From: Butyrivibrio sp. NC2002
GTDB lineage: Bacteria > Bacillota > Clostridia > Lachnospirales > Lachnospiraceae
Length of the DNA: 64,000 bases
Assembly (NCBI RefSeq): GCF_000702265.1
Contig: NZ_JNKZ01000004.1
Location: forward strand, 372,001 to 436,000
Direction: 5' to 3'
This document shows, one piece after another, positions 8,302 to 16,517 of the stretch. A program made the translations under genes and the position numbers. Numbering within the stretch: the first letter of the stretch is position 1; every line of letters starts with the position of its first letter. The notes beneath the pieces are model-generated. The model was given only the letters and a program-made list of their open reading frames with translations, was not told the origin of the DNA and did not search any database.

Positions 8302-10047
8302 TTACACCTCTACTACATCATATAAATCCTCATCCCTAAGTGACATCTTTGGAATGAGATTCTTCTCTATGTCATATTTGTTCTTGGGGTTATACTCCGC
8401 TGTCTCCTTATAGTGCGGATGCTGCGTTACATCGTATTTATCCGACAAGAACGGTCTCACACCTCTAAGTTGCAAGATGCACTTTCCACCATCCATTACT
8501 GCTATCTCATCTATGGACATGAGATCCTTACCTGTCTTCTGGTAATTCATGGAGTACGATGGATTGTTACCCTTACTCTCACCGGTGTTGTACATGTCTA
8601 TAGTTTCCTTGCCAAGAATCTGGTTAAGATCTTTCAGAGTGGTCTGCTCTGTACCGCCAAGGAATAGCTGTGAATCCATATTGCCGACTATGGTATCAGC
8701 ATTATCTTTGTATATAGCTTTTAGCTGTGACTTTGCCTGAAGGAACAGGCATGCGCTTATTTCACGGCTTCGAATGGTCGCCACAAGCTTCTCAAGGTGC
8801 GGTATCTGCCCGATATTCGCTGTCTCATCGATAAGACATCTCACATGAACAGGGAGTTTACCACCATAAACATCATCTGCTTTTTCACAGAGCAGATTAA
8901 ACATCTGACTGTAGATCATAGCAATAAGGAAATTGAAGGTCGGATCTGTATCACTCATGATAAGAAATAGAGCTGTTTTCCTATCTCCCAACATATCAAG
9001 GTCGAGTTCATCATACCTTGTTATTTCACGAAGCTCCTCGATATCAAAAGCAGCAAGTCTTGCGCCGCAGCTTATAAGCACTGATTTCATGGTCTTGCCC
9101 GCCGCCATCTTGAACTTTTTATACTGTCTTACTGCAAAATGATTTGGCTCCTTCCGCTCAAGATCCCTGAAAAGCATATCCACCGGACTCATATAATCTT
9201 CATCGTCCTCTCTCACATCCGATGCATTAAGAAGCTCAAGCAGTGTATTGAAGTTCTGCTCCTCATAAGGAGCAACATAATAGATATAACCGATCAGAGC
9301 CGTATAGAGCAGCGTCTCCGCTTTCGTCCAGAATTCATCACCGGACTTTCCTTCACCCTTTGTATTTGAAATAAGGGTATTGACCAGCTTCAGGATATCC
9401 TTTTCGGAATGGATATAATGCAGCGGGTTATAATGCATACTCTTTTTGAAATTGATGGTATTGAACACTTTAATATCGTACCCATGCTTCTTAAGGCAGT
9501 TGCCAGTTTTGATAATGAGGTCCCCCTTGGGATCGGTTATTACATATGAACTGTGCATCTGAAGCAGATTAGGCAACAGGAAGAATCGTGTTTTACCTGA
9601 ACCGGAACCTCCGACAACAAGAACATTTTTATTTCTTGCGTACTTGGGGTTCTTGGGTCTGCTCTCCATGGATAAGCGTTCAGTCTGAGTCAGTATGACA
9701 TTATCCTCAAACTTTTGAGCTATATATGGCTCAATATCCTGAGCTGTTCCCCATCTTGCTGTACCATATTCAGCACCTTGTCTGTATTTCTTTGCATGCT
9801 TACTTCTGTATATCACAACCAGCTTGAAGCCTGCACCAACTGCTGCGCCAATCATCATATCAAAAGGATGAAGACTGGGCAAAAAGTTCGCCATGGCAAC
9901 CGGTATTTCCTGTATCAGCGAATTGATTCTGTCAGTAGCATTTGTCCCTGAAGAAAGTCTCCAGGCTTCTCCAAGATTTGTGGCAACAAGCCCGATAAGC
10001 AGATACGGAAGATTAAGAAGGATAATACGTTTCTGTTTACGTGTCAT
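8302..10047 (-). CDS. virD4: VirD4/TraG type IV coupling protein
   Basis: A 581-residue coupling ATPase that brings the relaxase-bound DNA strand to the secretion channel. Two N-terminal membrane segments precede a Walker A motif (VVGGSGSGKTRF, about residue 145), the family motif DPKGDL and a Walker B-like CLIDETANIGQ. It overlaps the pcfB stop by four bases, with a GGAG ribosome site inside pcfB, so the two are translated together. The match to VirD4/TraG of Tn1549-type elements is strong. Confidence 0.93.
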   Translation of the reverse strand: MTRKQKRIILLNLPYLLIGLVATNLGEAWRLSSGTNATDRINSLIQEIPVAMANFLPSLHPFDMMIGAAVGAGFKLVVIYRSKHAKKYRQGAEYGTARWGTAQDIEPYIAQKFEDNVILTQTERLSMESRPKNPKYARNKNVLVVGGSGSGKTRFFLLPNLLQMHSSYVITDPKGDLIIKTGNCLKKHGYDIKVFNTINFKKSMHYNPLHYIHSEKDILKLVNTLISNTKGEGKSGDEFWTKAETLLYTALIGYIYYVAPYEEQNFNTLLELLNASDVREDDEDYMSPVDMLFRDLERKEPNHFAVRQYKKFKMAAGKTMKSVLISCGARLAAFDIEELREITRYDELDLDMLGDRKTALFLIMSDTDPTFNFLIAMIYSQMFNLLCEKADDVYGGKLPVHVRCLIDETANIGQIPHLEKLVATIRSREISACLFLQAKSQLKAIYKDNADTIVGNMDSQLFLGGTEQTTLKDLNQILGKETIDMYNTGESKGNNPSYSMNYQKTGKDLMSIDEIAVMDGGKCILQLRGVRPFLSDKYDVTQHPHYKETAEYNPKNKYDIEKNLIPKMSLRDEDLYDVVEV

Positions 10048-10520
10048 CTGATCATCTCCTTTACTTTAACTTTGGCTTTTATGATCTGCTCCTTTGCCTT
10101 TTCCTTGTAGATGCCAAGCTGCCTTATTACGCTGGGTCTGTCTTTCTTGAATGCTCTTGTTTTTTCGAATTCATCCATGACTGCTTCAAGTGCATCCATG
10201 TCCTTTGCCTTAAAGAACGCTGTATATACAGGTGGATCAGCAAATTTATCCTTCGTTATTGCAAAATCTACCCCATATCTTTTGGCGATACGCTGAAATT
10301 CCCTTATGCCCTCATCTCCTATAACCATACTGGTGGCACCCTGATCCTGACTAAGGAGCTGCTTTACTGTCTGCTTGCCCCTGTATCTTTTGGGTCCCAT
10401 CATCTGCTTTCGCCTTTTATGATTAATAAATCCCCTGACTGCCCCCACCAGACATCTCATAGAAAGTTTGCCTGTCCTGATAGCCAGGTTTACGGTTTTC
10501 TCTTCAACCGTCTCCTGCAT
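10044..10520 (-). CDS. pcfB: PcfB-like protein (DUF3801)
   Basis: A 158-residue basic soluble protein that starts MQETVEEKTVNLAIRTGKL and contains the GVDFAITKD strand typical of DUF3801. PcfB of enterococcal pCF10 helps link the relaxosome to the coupling protein. The gene lies directly upstream of virD4 and overlaps it, as in related elements. A GAGGGGGAG ribosome site precedes the ATG. Confidence 0.85.
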   Translation of the reverse strand: MQETVEEKTVNLAIRTGKLSMRCLVGAVRGFINHKRRKQMMGPKRYRGKQTVKQLLSQDQGATSMVIGDEGIREFQRIAKRYGVDFAITKDKFADPPVYTAFFKAKDMDALEAVMDEFEKTRAFKKDRPSVIRQLGIYKEKAKEQIIKAKVKVKEMIR

Positions 10521-10563
10521 AAAAATCTCCCCCTCTCAAACTATCAGCTGGCTTTATCCGTGG

Positions 10564-11532
10564 TCACAGGTGTTTTTCATGCATTCTCTTTTTCTGCCAC
10601 TGATCAAGCAGCTTCACAATTGTATCCTCCATCTGTTTTGGAGTATATGACTTCGGAAAATATTTCCTTAGGACATCGTTCTTTATCGTAACTCTGTCCA
10701 CATCTGACTTTTTCTCTTCTGACATGATTACATTCATAGCCTCCTGCGTTATTCCTTCTTCAAGTGCCTGCTTCTTTATGCGCTGTGCCTGAGACAGCGA
10801 TGGTGTAGACTGTGAAAAGTCCATTGCTTCAAGGAGCTGGCGTTGTTGTGATTCATTCAGGAAAGAAATCTCAACTGCCGGATTGAAACCAATCTGTTTG
10901 TTATCGACCATATCCAGGATTTCCGGAAGAAGATTGGTAAGACTGATATATCTCTGTACTTGTCTTGGACTATCTTCTGAGTTTTTCGCAACAACATGGT
11001 CCGCGCGATAATTCGTGCCAATTTGGCACGAATTTTCTTTCGTAGGTCTTCCCGCTTTTCTACGCACAGCATCCAACTTCATTTTGTATGCCCACGCTTT
11101 CTCACTTGGCAAAAGCGATTCTCTTTGCAGATTGGCATCTACCATCAAAATCGTAGCGGCATCATCATCCAGGTCTCTTACAATACAGGGTATTGTTTCC
11201 TTTCCAGCAATTTCAGAAGCATGACATCTTCTATGTCCTGACACAATCTCATACCCGCCTTCACTTCTTGGTCTAACAATTGCCGGAGTGAGTACCCCGA
11301 ACTCTTTGATGCTATCAACAGTTTTAGCCATCTCCTCATCATCCAGAACCTTAAAGGGATGGTTCTTAAATGGATGGAGATCCGATATAGAAATATCAAC
11401 AACCTGTTCTCCCCCTTTATCAAACTGTTCTTTGGCCTTATCGTCTCCCTGGCTATTATTCAGGCCATCCCCATCCGTCTTGAAAATGTCATCATAACTC
11501 GTAAGCTGAATGTTTCCGCGCAATTTCTGCAT
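10564..11532 (-). CDS. parB: ParB/Spo0J-like partition protein
   Basis: A 322-residue DNA-binding protein. The N-terminal ParB/sulfiredoxin-like CTPase domain (about residues 45-135) has the motif SGHRRCHASEIAG. A helix-turn-helix part (EDSPRQVQRYISLTNLLPEILDMVD) follows, then a C-terminal dimerisation region. With ParA it should segregate the excised circular form of the element. The start sits inside the parA end (41-base overlap) behind AAGGAGG. The gene contains a perfect 25-bp palindrome that may be its own binding site. Confidence 0.92.
   Translation of the reverse strand: MQKLRGNIQLTSYDDIFKTDGDGLNNSQGDDKAKEQFDKGGEQVVDISISDLHPFKNHPFKVLDDEEMAKTVDSIKEFGVLTPAIVRPRSEGGYEIVSGHRRCHASEIAGKETIPCIVRDLDDDAATILMVDANLQRESLLPSEKAWAYKMKLDAVRRKAGRPTKENSCQIGTNYRADHVVAKNSEDSPRQVQRYISLTNLLPEILDMVDNKQIGFNPAVEISFLNESQQRQLLEAMDFSQSTPSLSQAQRIKKQALEEGITQEAMNVIMSEEKKSDVDRVTIKNDVLRKYFPKSYTPKQMEDTIVKLLDQWQKKRMHEKHL
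11010..11034. promoter_or_regulatory. Perfect 25-bp palindrome in parB, candidate parS
   Basis: AATTCGTGCCAA, one central T, then TTGGCACGAATT: a perfect 12+1+12 dyad within the ParB coding frame (around ENSCQIGTNY). It does not match the chromosomal Spo0J consensus parS. ParB-type proteins often bind sites of this size near or within their own gene, so a centromere or autoregulatory role is plausible but unproven. Confidence 0.5.
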
Positions 11533-12313
11533 TTTTCAGCACCTCCTTCGTTAGCTGCCTGTATGCCACAGCCACTTTTCCCTTCGGATCATGCTTATAA
11601 ATACTCTTTCCAGCTGCACTTATCTCTGCAGCCCTCACTGAATGCGGAATCTCCGTAGCATAGACATTGATTTTTCCGCCATAAACATTTCTCACAAGTT
11701 CACTGATCTGTTTGGAATAATTGGTTCTCCCATCAACCATGGTAAGAAGAATGCCATCAATCTTCAGTCCCGGATTCATCTGCCTCTTCACCTTGTTTAC
11801 AGTCTGAAGAAGCGCCTCCAGTCCTTTTGCTGAAAGATACTGAGCCTGCATCGGAATAATCAGTTTATCTGCAGCTGTCATGGCATTTATGGTCAGCATT
11901 CCAAGTGATGGGCTGCAGTCCAACAGAACAGCATCATAATTGTGTTTTACAGAATCGATATATTCCTTGAGGATTCTCTCCCTGCCCATGGCATTTACAA
12001 GTGACACCTCCATTCCGGCCAGAGAAATATTTGCAGGCATGAGATCCACTCCTTCTGTATGATGGATTATTCCCTCACCCGGTTCTATCGGTATTTCCTG
12101 GAGAATGTTTGCCATGATGTCTGTTATGGTCACTGGAATATCATCCGTCATTGGATATCCCAGGCTAATAGTCAGGGAGCCCTGCGGATCCATATCAACC
12201 AGCAGAACCTTCTTGCCTTCATCAGCCAGTCCGATCCCGATATTCTCTGCACTCTGGGTCTTCCCCGTTCCTCCCTTTTGGTTTACCAGGGCATATACTG
12301 TGCCTTTACTCAT
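11492..12313 (-). CDS. parA: ParA/Soj-like partition ATPase
   Basis: A 273-residue Walker-type ATPase beginning MSKGTVYALVNQKGGTGKT, the deviant Walker A motif of ParA. The A' motif VLLVDMDPQGSLT and the B motif YDAVLLDCSPSLG follow. The frame extends upstream to 12385, but the ATG at 12313 lies right after a GGAG site and puts the motif at the usual distance from the N-terminus. It partners ParB, whose gene overlaps its end, and follows rep by 16 bases: a compact replication and partition module. Confidence 0.93.
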   Translation of the reverse strand: MSKGTVYALVNQKGGTGKTQSAENIGIGLADEGKKVLLVDMDPQGSLTISLGYPMTDDIPVTITDIMANILQEIPIEPGEGIIHHTEGVDLMPANISLAGMEVSLVNAMGRERILKEYIDSVKHNYDAVLLDCSPSLGMLTINAMTAADKLIIPMQAQYLSAKGLEALLQTVNKVKRQMNPGLKIDGILLTMVDGRTNYSKQISELVRNVYGGKINVYATEIPHSVRAAEISAAGKSIYKHDPKGKVAVAYRQLTKEVLKNAEIARKHSAYEL

Positions 12314-12329
12314 TTGTTTTTCTCCTAAA

Positions 12330-13283
12330 CTAAAAATCGCCCCTGTATAAGTCATGGTTAACCTGTGACTCATAGTGGGCGTCAATCGTTAATGGTGCGT
12401 TATAAAGTGCTGCAATCAGATACTGTCTTATATTTCGAATGTCATTAGTGACGGTCTTAAGTGAATCAATCACATATGCAACATGCCTGTATTCAAGGTT
12501 TCTAAACTGATCTTTTACGAGCTCAGGTTTCTTCCTGGCTCCACCAATGATGTAATAATCAACATCATCGGATAGAACATCTACTATCAGGTTAGCCGTC
12601 TGATCAATAAGGTCTTTACTATACGGGAATCGTTGCTTAAGAGTGTCAGCATCTATTTTCTCCATAACAGACTTTTTTAATTCTGTTATATCAGACATGT
12701 TATCTTCTCTTATCTCATCGCATCGTATCTTATCTGCTTCATCCTCAGCCTTATATCCCGGAGGGTATATTCTGATGAGATTGGATGAGATAAGATTATT
12801 ATTCTCAGTATTACTAAAATCAGTATTATTAATCTCAGTATTATTACATTGCGATTTTCGCATGTCTTGAGATTCGATTTTCACATCCCTAGAAGTGCGA
12901 TTTTCGCATGTCTTGGAATGCGATTTTGACATGTCTGAAAGAATTTTCTTCACATAAAGAAGTGCTGCTTTGCCCTGTCCCTGATAAGTCCTGTCAACAA
13001 GTCCAATATCGACTAACTGTTTCAGGGTTTTACCGGCTTTACCATTAGCACAGCCAATAGTTTTCTCGATTTCCTCTATCGTGTAGATAATATACACTCT
13101 TCCTTTTTCATCAAACCACTTATTATCTGCAGATAGACTCATTCTATCGAGCAATAGGCCATACAGAATTTTCGCATCACTGCTTAATCTCTTAAACCTG
13201 TCATCTGTAAACAAAAGCTTTGGTACCCTTATAAAACTGAAAAGATCAGCTTCCTGTCCGTAAAAATATTCAAAATCAGCCAT
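12330..13283 (-). CDS. RepA_N-type replication initiator
   Basis: A 317-residue protein whose first about 110 residues (from MADFEYFYGQEADLFSFIRVP) form the winged-helix RepA_N domain of low-GC Gram-positive theta plasmids and conjugative elements. A hydrophilic Asn/Ser-rich linker follows, then a C-terminal domain. It should start replication of the excised circle and so stabilise it. The linker DNA carries two sets of direct repeats that look like an embedded origin. It lies upstream of parA and parB, with a few bases between genes. Confidence 0.88.
   Translation of the reverse strand: MADFEYFYGQEADLFSFIRVPKLLFTDDRFKRLSSDAKILYGLLLDRMSLSADNKWFDEKGRVYIIYTIEEIEKTIGCANGKAGKTLKQLVDIGLVDRTYQGQGKAALLYVKKILSDMSKSHSKTCENRTSRDVKIESQDMRKSQCNNTEINNTDFSNTENNNLISSNLIRIYPPGYKAEDEADKIRCDEIREDNMSDITELKKSVMEKIDADTLKQRFPYSKDLIDQTANLIVDVLSDDVDYYIIGGARKKPELVKDQFRNLEYRHVAYVIDSLKTVTNDIRNIRQYLIAALYNAPLTIDAHYESQVNHDLYRGDF
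12805..12936. repeat. Candidate origin: four 23-bp iterons plus three 15-bp AT repeats inside rep
   Basis: Four copies of a TGCGATTTTCGCATGTCT-like repeat begin at 12850, 12873, 12896 and 12919, an exact 23-bp period (about two helical turns). Next to them, TCAGTATTA repeats begin at 12805, 12820 and 12835 (15-bp period) in very AT-rich DNA. Neither pattern is needed for protein coding, since 23 is not a multiple of three. RepA_N plasmids are known to keep their origin inside the rep gene at this place, so this is a good origin candidate. Confidence 0.6.
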
Positions 13284-13289
13284 TTTAGA

Positions 13290-13499
13290 TTATTTCCCCT
13301 TTTCCTCAAGCATCTTACGTGTACACCAGCCGATACACGGCTGGCCTACACTGTAAGGACAATTATCTTTGCACTTAAAACGCGGTTTCTTCCTGGGCTT
13401 CACAAGGTAATAACAGACATCCCTTGTACATTCGCCCTTATTGGTGCCCCAGTAGCAGTATTTACAGCTCAAAGGCTTATCTTCCGCGTATTTATCCAT
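13290..13499 (-). CDS. Small cysteine-rich protein
   Basis: A 69-residue basic protein with ten cysteines, including CKYC, CTRDVC, CKDNC and CIGWC, which suggests one or two metal sites (zinc or Fe-S). I do not recognise the family by name. Its ATG shares one base with the DUF5688 stop and has a GGAGG ribosome site, so it is a real co-translated gene of the element. It lies just upstream of rep. Confidence 0.7.
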   Translation of the reverse strand: MDKYAEDKPLSCKYCYWGTNKGECTRDVCYYLVKPRKKPRFKCKDNCPYSVGQPCIGWCTRKMLEEKGK

Positions 13500-14521
13500 T
13501 AGAGAGCTTCGCCTCCACGATCCTTGTGAGGCTTTGATATTCCTTTGGACTTTTCCTCCTTTGAAATATCAGTTTCCTTAGCAGCTACTCTGTCCTCGAA
13601 CTTCTCTGCAAGTTCAAAAACTTTCTCATCTGCATCGTAGTGATAGACATTGTCTGTGAGCTGATCTTCGATATCCACTGTTGTGGCATTAACCTCTCTG
13701 ACCATGTTCTCAAGGCTCGCTGTATCGAATTTTCCATTATCAGGAATAATAAGGACCTCATGGATGCTGCTGGGCAAAATGAAAAAGCTTCCTCCGGCTC
13801 TTTCAGCAGCCTTATCCATGAAGTCCTGATAAGCAAGTACTCCTGCACCGTGAACATTTCCTTCCACGGATGCTACAAACATCTGCTCCTGTTCTGACGG
13901 GATATTGAGCCCCATCAACTCAAGGTCTTCAACACCCATCTGCTTTGCTAAAACCTCTGCCATACCCTCAATAACGAGAGGTCTGATTTCCGGTGCATTT
14001 TTAATTGCATCCTCATGAAGCTGATCTGCAGTGATACCGTAGTTCTCAAGCATCTGATTTGTCACGAGAATTGAGCTGCTTGAGCCCGAACCTGTATCCC
14101 CCAGGACAAATCTGTAAACAACTGCCATATCCTCCATATCTCTGTGAGGCACGTTCTCAAGATTTGTCTTGTTTCTCTCAGCTGATACAACCTCAATCGC
14201 CAGCGTATTCTTCATCTTGTCGTAATCTGTAATGGATGCAAGATCGAAATCTGGACGATTTTCGATAGCCTCTGCTGCAAGATCAGCAGATTTTGAAACG
14301 AGAACTCCGTAATCTGCACCATTCTCCAATTCCTTGTAGATATCTGTGAGATTAAGATTAACGCCGATGACGCTTCCCTCAGGTTTTACTGTAAGTGCCT
14401 CGTAGGTTGAATTCATCTTTTCGACTGTCCTGGCATCCACCTCGTACTCAATACCGTTTCTTCTCTCCAATGTGTCTTTTACATCGCTTGAAAAGTTTTC
14501 TTTGAAATCTTCGAAATTCAT
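13499..14521 (-). CDS. DUF5688 family protein
   Basis: A 340-residue soluble acidic protein starting MNFEDFKENFSSDVKDTLE, as in DUF5688 proteins seen in Lachnospiraceae genomes and mobile elements. Function unknown. The open frame reaches 14644, but the upstream part runs through a terminator hairpin and lacks a ribosome site, while the ATG at 14521 follows AGGAGG. That AGGAGG is base-paired in the predicted leader fold. It is the outermost gene of the conjugative element on this side. Confidence 0.75.
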   Translation of the reverse strand: MNFEDFKENFSSDVKDTLERRNGIEYEVDARTVEKMNSTYEALTVKPEGSVIGVNLNLTDIYKELENGADYGVLVSKSADLAAEAIENRPDFDLASITDYDKMKNTLAIEVVSAERNKTNLENVPHRDMEDMAVVYRFVLGDTGSGSSSSILVTNQMLENYGITADQLHEDAIKNAPEIRPLVIEGMAEVLAKQMGVEDLELMGLNIPSEQEQMFVASVEGNVHGAGVLAYQDFMDKAAERAGGSFFILPSSIHEVLIIPDNGKFDTASLENMVREVNATTVDIEDQLTDNVYHYDADEKVFELAEKFEDRVAAKETDISKEEKSKGISKPHKDRGGEAL

Positions 14522-14528
14522 CTTTTTC

Positions 14529-14639
14529 CTCCTGTGAAATGAAATAGTGGTTAAACCCGATTTTCGGGCAAGAAAAAAGAGCAATTCTCCGAAGCTGGAA
14601 AATTGCTCTATGTAAAAATCACTATTAAATTCACAGGAG
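14529..14639 (-). promoter_or_regulatory. Structured three-stem leader that can hide the DUF5688 ribosome site
   Basis: An outer stem joins 14630-14639 with 14529-14538 (10 bp) and 14620-14626 with 14543-14549 (7 bp), separated by a small internal loop. It encloses a 13-bp terminator hairpin (14578-14609) and a 5-bp hairpin (14556-14568, CCCGA/TCGGG). In the minus-strand RNA the outer stem pairs the AGGAG of the ribosome site with an upstream CTCCT. This suggests control of both transcription and translation. The three-stem fold is seen in the sequence; the control role is inferred. Confidence 0.55.
14573..14609 (-). terminator. Intrinsic terminator in the DUF5688 leader
   Basis: On the minus strand AGAGCAATTTTCC pairs with GGAGAATTGCTCT (13 bp, one G-U) around a 6-base loop, followed by five T. 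It lies before the DUF5688 start, so it either blocks read-through from lysS or acts as an attenuator. Confidence 0.75.
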
Positions 14640-14861
14640 ATCATCCTCTATTTTCGTTCACAAATTGTCTCATGAGTTCTCTGATAAAATTGGTCCGATT
14701 TTGGAGGATTTTCTCACTTTGTTAACTGATAAAACCTTTTAAATATCACAGAATATCTGATTAACGAATACACCCACGATCTAAAGTTCAATTTGAACGG
14801 GTGTAAATTGGGTGTGGTGACACCCCTCATGGTTACTGCATCCTCAGTATTTATCAATCTT
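14640..14861. other. Probable border of the conjugative element beside lysS
   Basis: No gene is seen. Near 14770-14825 there is a cluster of dyads: ACACCC (14770) with GGGTGT (14799) around GTTCAA-T-TTGAAC (14786-14798), then a hairpin GGGTGT-GGTG-ACACCC (14810-14825). Conjugative elements often insert at the 3' end of conserved genes, and lysS ends at 14862 with mobile genes on the far side, so an attachment site may lie here. The core sequence cannot be fixed without the other end. Confidence 0.4.
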
Positions 14862-16430
14862 TTACTTGTCTAAGCTCTTAAGTGTCGGGAAGAGCAAAAC
14901 TTCCCTTATATTAGCGCTGTTCGTGAGAAGCATACAAAGTCTGTCGATGCCGTAACCGATGCCGCCGGTGGGGGGCATGCCGATTTCAAGGGCATTCAAG
15001 AAGTCTTCATCTGTGTGCTCGGCTTCTTCGTCGCCTGCTGCCGCATTGGCATCCTGCGCTGCGAAACGCTCTCTCTGATCGATAGGATCGTTGAGCTCTG
15101 AGTATGCATTGCACATCTCCCATGTATTGATGAAGAGTTCGAAACGCTCTACCTTGTCAGGATCTGAAGGCTTCTTCTTGGTAAGAGGTGATATTGCAAG
15201 AGGATGATCCATGATGAATGTAGGCTGGATCAGCTTCTCTTCGCAGAACTCCTCGAAGAAGAGGTTGATGATGTCGCCCTTTGTGTGACGATCCTCAAAT
15301 TCAACTCCGCGCTCCTTAGCGATTGCCTTAGCTTCCTCGTCAGTCTTAACCTGATCAAAGTCAATGCCTGCGTACTTCTTAATAGCATCGTTCATTGTGA
15401 GGCGCTCGAAAGGCTTGCCAAGGTCGATGATGTGATCACCGTAAGGAACCTGTGTTGTGCCGCAAACCTTCTCAGCAAGATAGCGGAACATGCTCTCTGT
15501 GAGCTCCATCATTCCTTCATAATCTGTATATGCCTGATAGAGTTCCATAAGTGTGAACTCAGGGTTGTGTCTTGTGTCTGTACCTTCGTTTCTGAATACG
15601 CGACCAATCTCGTATACTCTCTCAAGTCCGCCTACGATAAGTCTCTTAAGATAGAGCTCAAGTGAGATACGAAGCTTTCTCTCCTCATCAAGTGCATTGT
15701 AGTGAGTAAGGAAAGGTCTTGCTGCTGCACCACCTGCATTCTCTACAAGCATAGGTGTCTCAACTTCCATGAAGTCTCTTGCAGACAGGAAGTTACGGAT
15801 CTCCTGAATGATCTGAGATCTCTTTATGAATGTATCCTTAACCTCTTCGTTCATGATAAGGTCTACATATCTTTGTCTGAAACGGATCTCTGTATCTGTA
15901 AGGCCGTGGAATTTCTCCGGAAGAGGCTGCAGTGACTTGGACAAAAGTGTGAGCTCCTTAACGTGAACTGAGATCTCACCTGTCTTTGTGCGGAATGCAA
16001 ATCCCTTAACACCGATGATGTCACCGATATCCATCTTCTTAAAAGCTGCATAAGAATCATCACCAAGGTCATTACGTGATACGTACAGCTGCATACGACC
16101 TGATTTATCCTGAAGATTTGCAAAGGAAGCTTTACCCATTACACGCTTGCTCATCATACGTCCTGCAAGAGATACAAGTTTTTCTGCAGGTATATCTGAT
16201 AATTCAGGTGTTATCTGTTTTCCTTCTTCGTCTGTCTGAGGTACAACTTCAAGCTCTTCAAATCTGTCGCGGATCTCCTGTGCGTGATGTGTCTGATCAT
16301 ACTTTACAATCTGAAAAGGATCTTTTCCGTTTGCCTGAAGATCTGCAAGCTTTTCACGTCTTACCTTCTTAAGCTGATTGATATCTTCTGTCTTCTGATT
16401 TTTCTGGTTGTTCTGCTGATTCTCTGCCAC
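14862..16430 (-). CDS. lysS: Lysyl-tRNA synthetase, class II
   Basis: Charges tRNA-Lys in the cytoplasm. The N-terminal OB-fold anticodon-binding domain (VSLAGRMMSKRVMGKASF) is followed by the class II core with motif 2 (RVFRNEGTDTRHNPEFT) and motif 3 (GGIGYGIDRLCMLL) near the end. The length of 522 residues is normal for the family. The preferred start is GTG at 16430 (VAENQQNNQKN); the upstream extension to 16505 is hydrophobic and not family-like. The C-terminus (FPTLKSLDK) looks intact even though a mobile element begins just downstream. Confidence 0.95.
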   Translation of the reverse strand: MAENQQNNQKNQKTEDINQLKKVRREKLADLQANGKDPFQIVKYDQTHHAQEIRDRFEELEVVPQTDEEGKQITPELSDIPAEKLVSLAGRMMSKRVMGKASFANLQDKSGRMQLYVSRNDLGDDSYAAFKKMDIGDIIGVKGFAFRTKTGEISVHVKELTLLSKSLQPLPEKFHGLTDTEIRFRQRYVDLIMNEEVKDTFIKRSQIIQEIRNFLSARDFMEVETPMLVENAGGAAARPFLTHYNALDEERKLRISLELYLKRLIVGGLERVYEIGRVFRNEGTDTRHNPEFTLMELYQAYTDYEGMMELTESMFRYLAEKVCGTTQVPYGDHIIDLGKPFERLTMNDAIKKYAGIDFDQVKTDEEAKAIAKERGVEFEDRHTKGDIINLFFEEFCEEKLIQPTFIMDHPLAISPLTKKKPSDPDKVERFELFINTWEMCNAYSELNDPIDQRERFAAQDANAAAGDEEAEHTDEDFLNALEIGMPPTGGIGYGIDRLCMLLTNSANIREVLLFPTLKSLDK

Positions 16431-16517
16431 TTCTTTTCGCCCTTCTAAATTCAATAAAAAATTAATTGTTACATAGTTATGGGGACAATAATTATGTCCC
16501 CACAAAGATAATCACTA

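Noticed and set aside
14522-14644. Longer N-terminus of the DUF5688 protein
   Set aside because: The extension is read through a strong terminator and the leader stem, and the inner ATG has the AGGAGG site and the family-like start.
16431-16505. Extra 25 residues at the lysS N-terminus
   Set aside because: They do not resemble lysyl-tRNA synthetase and the GTG at 16430 gives the normal length.
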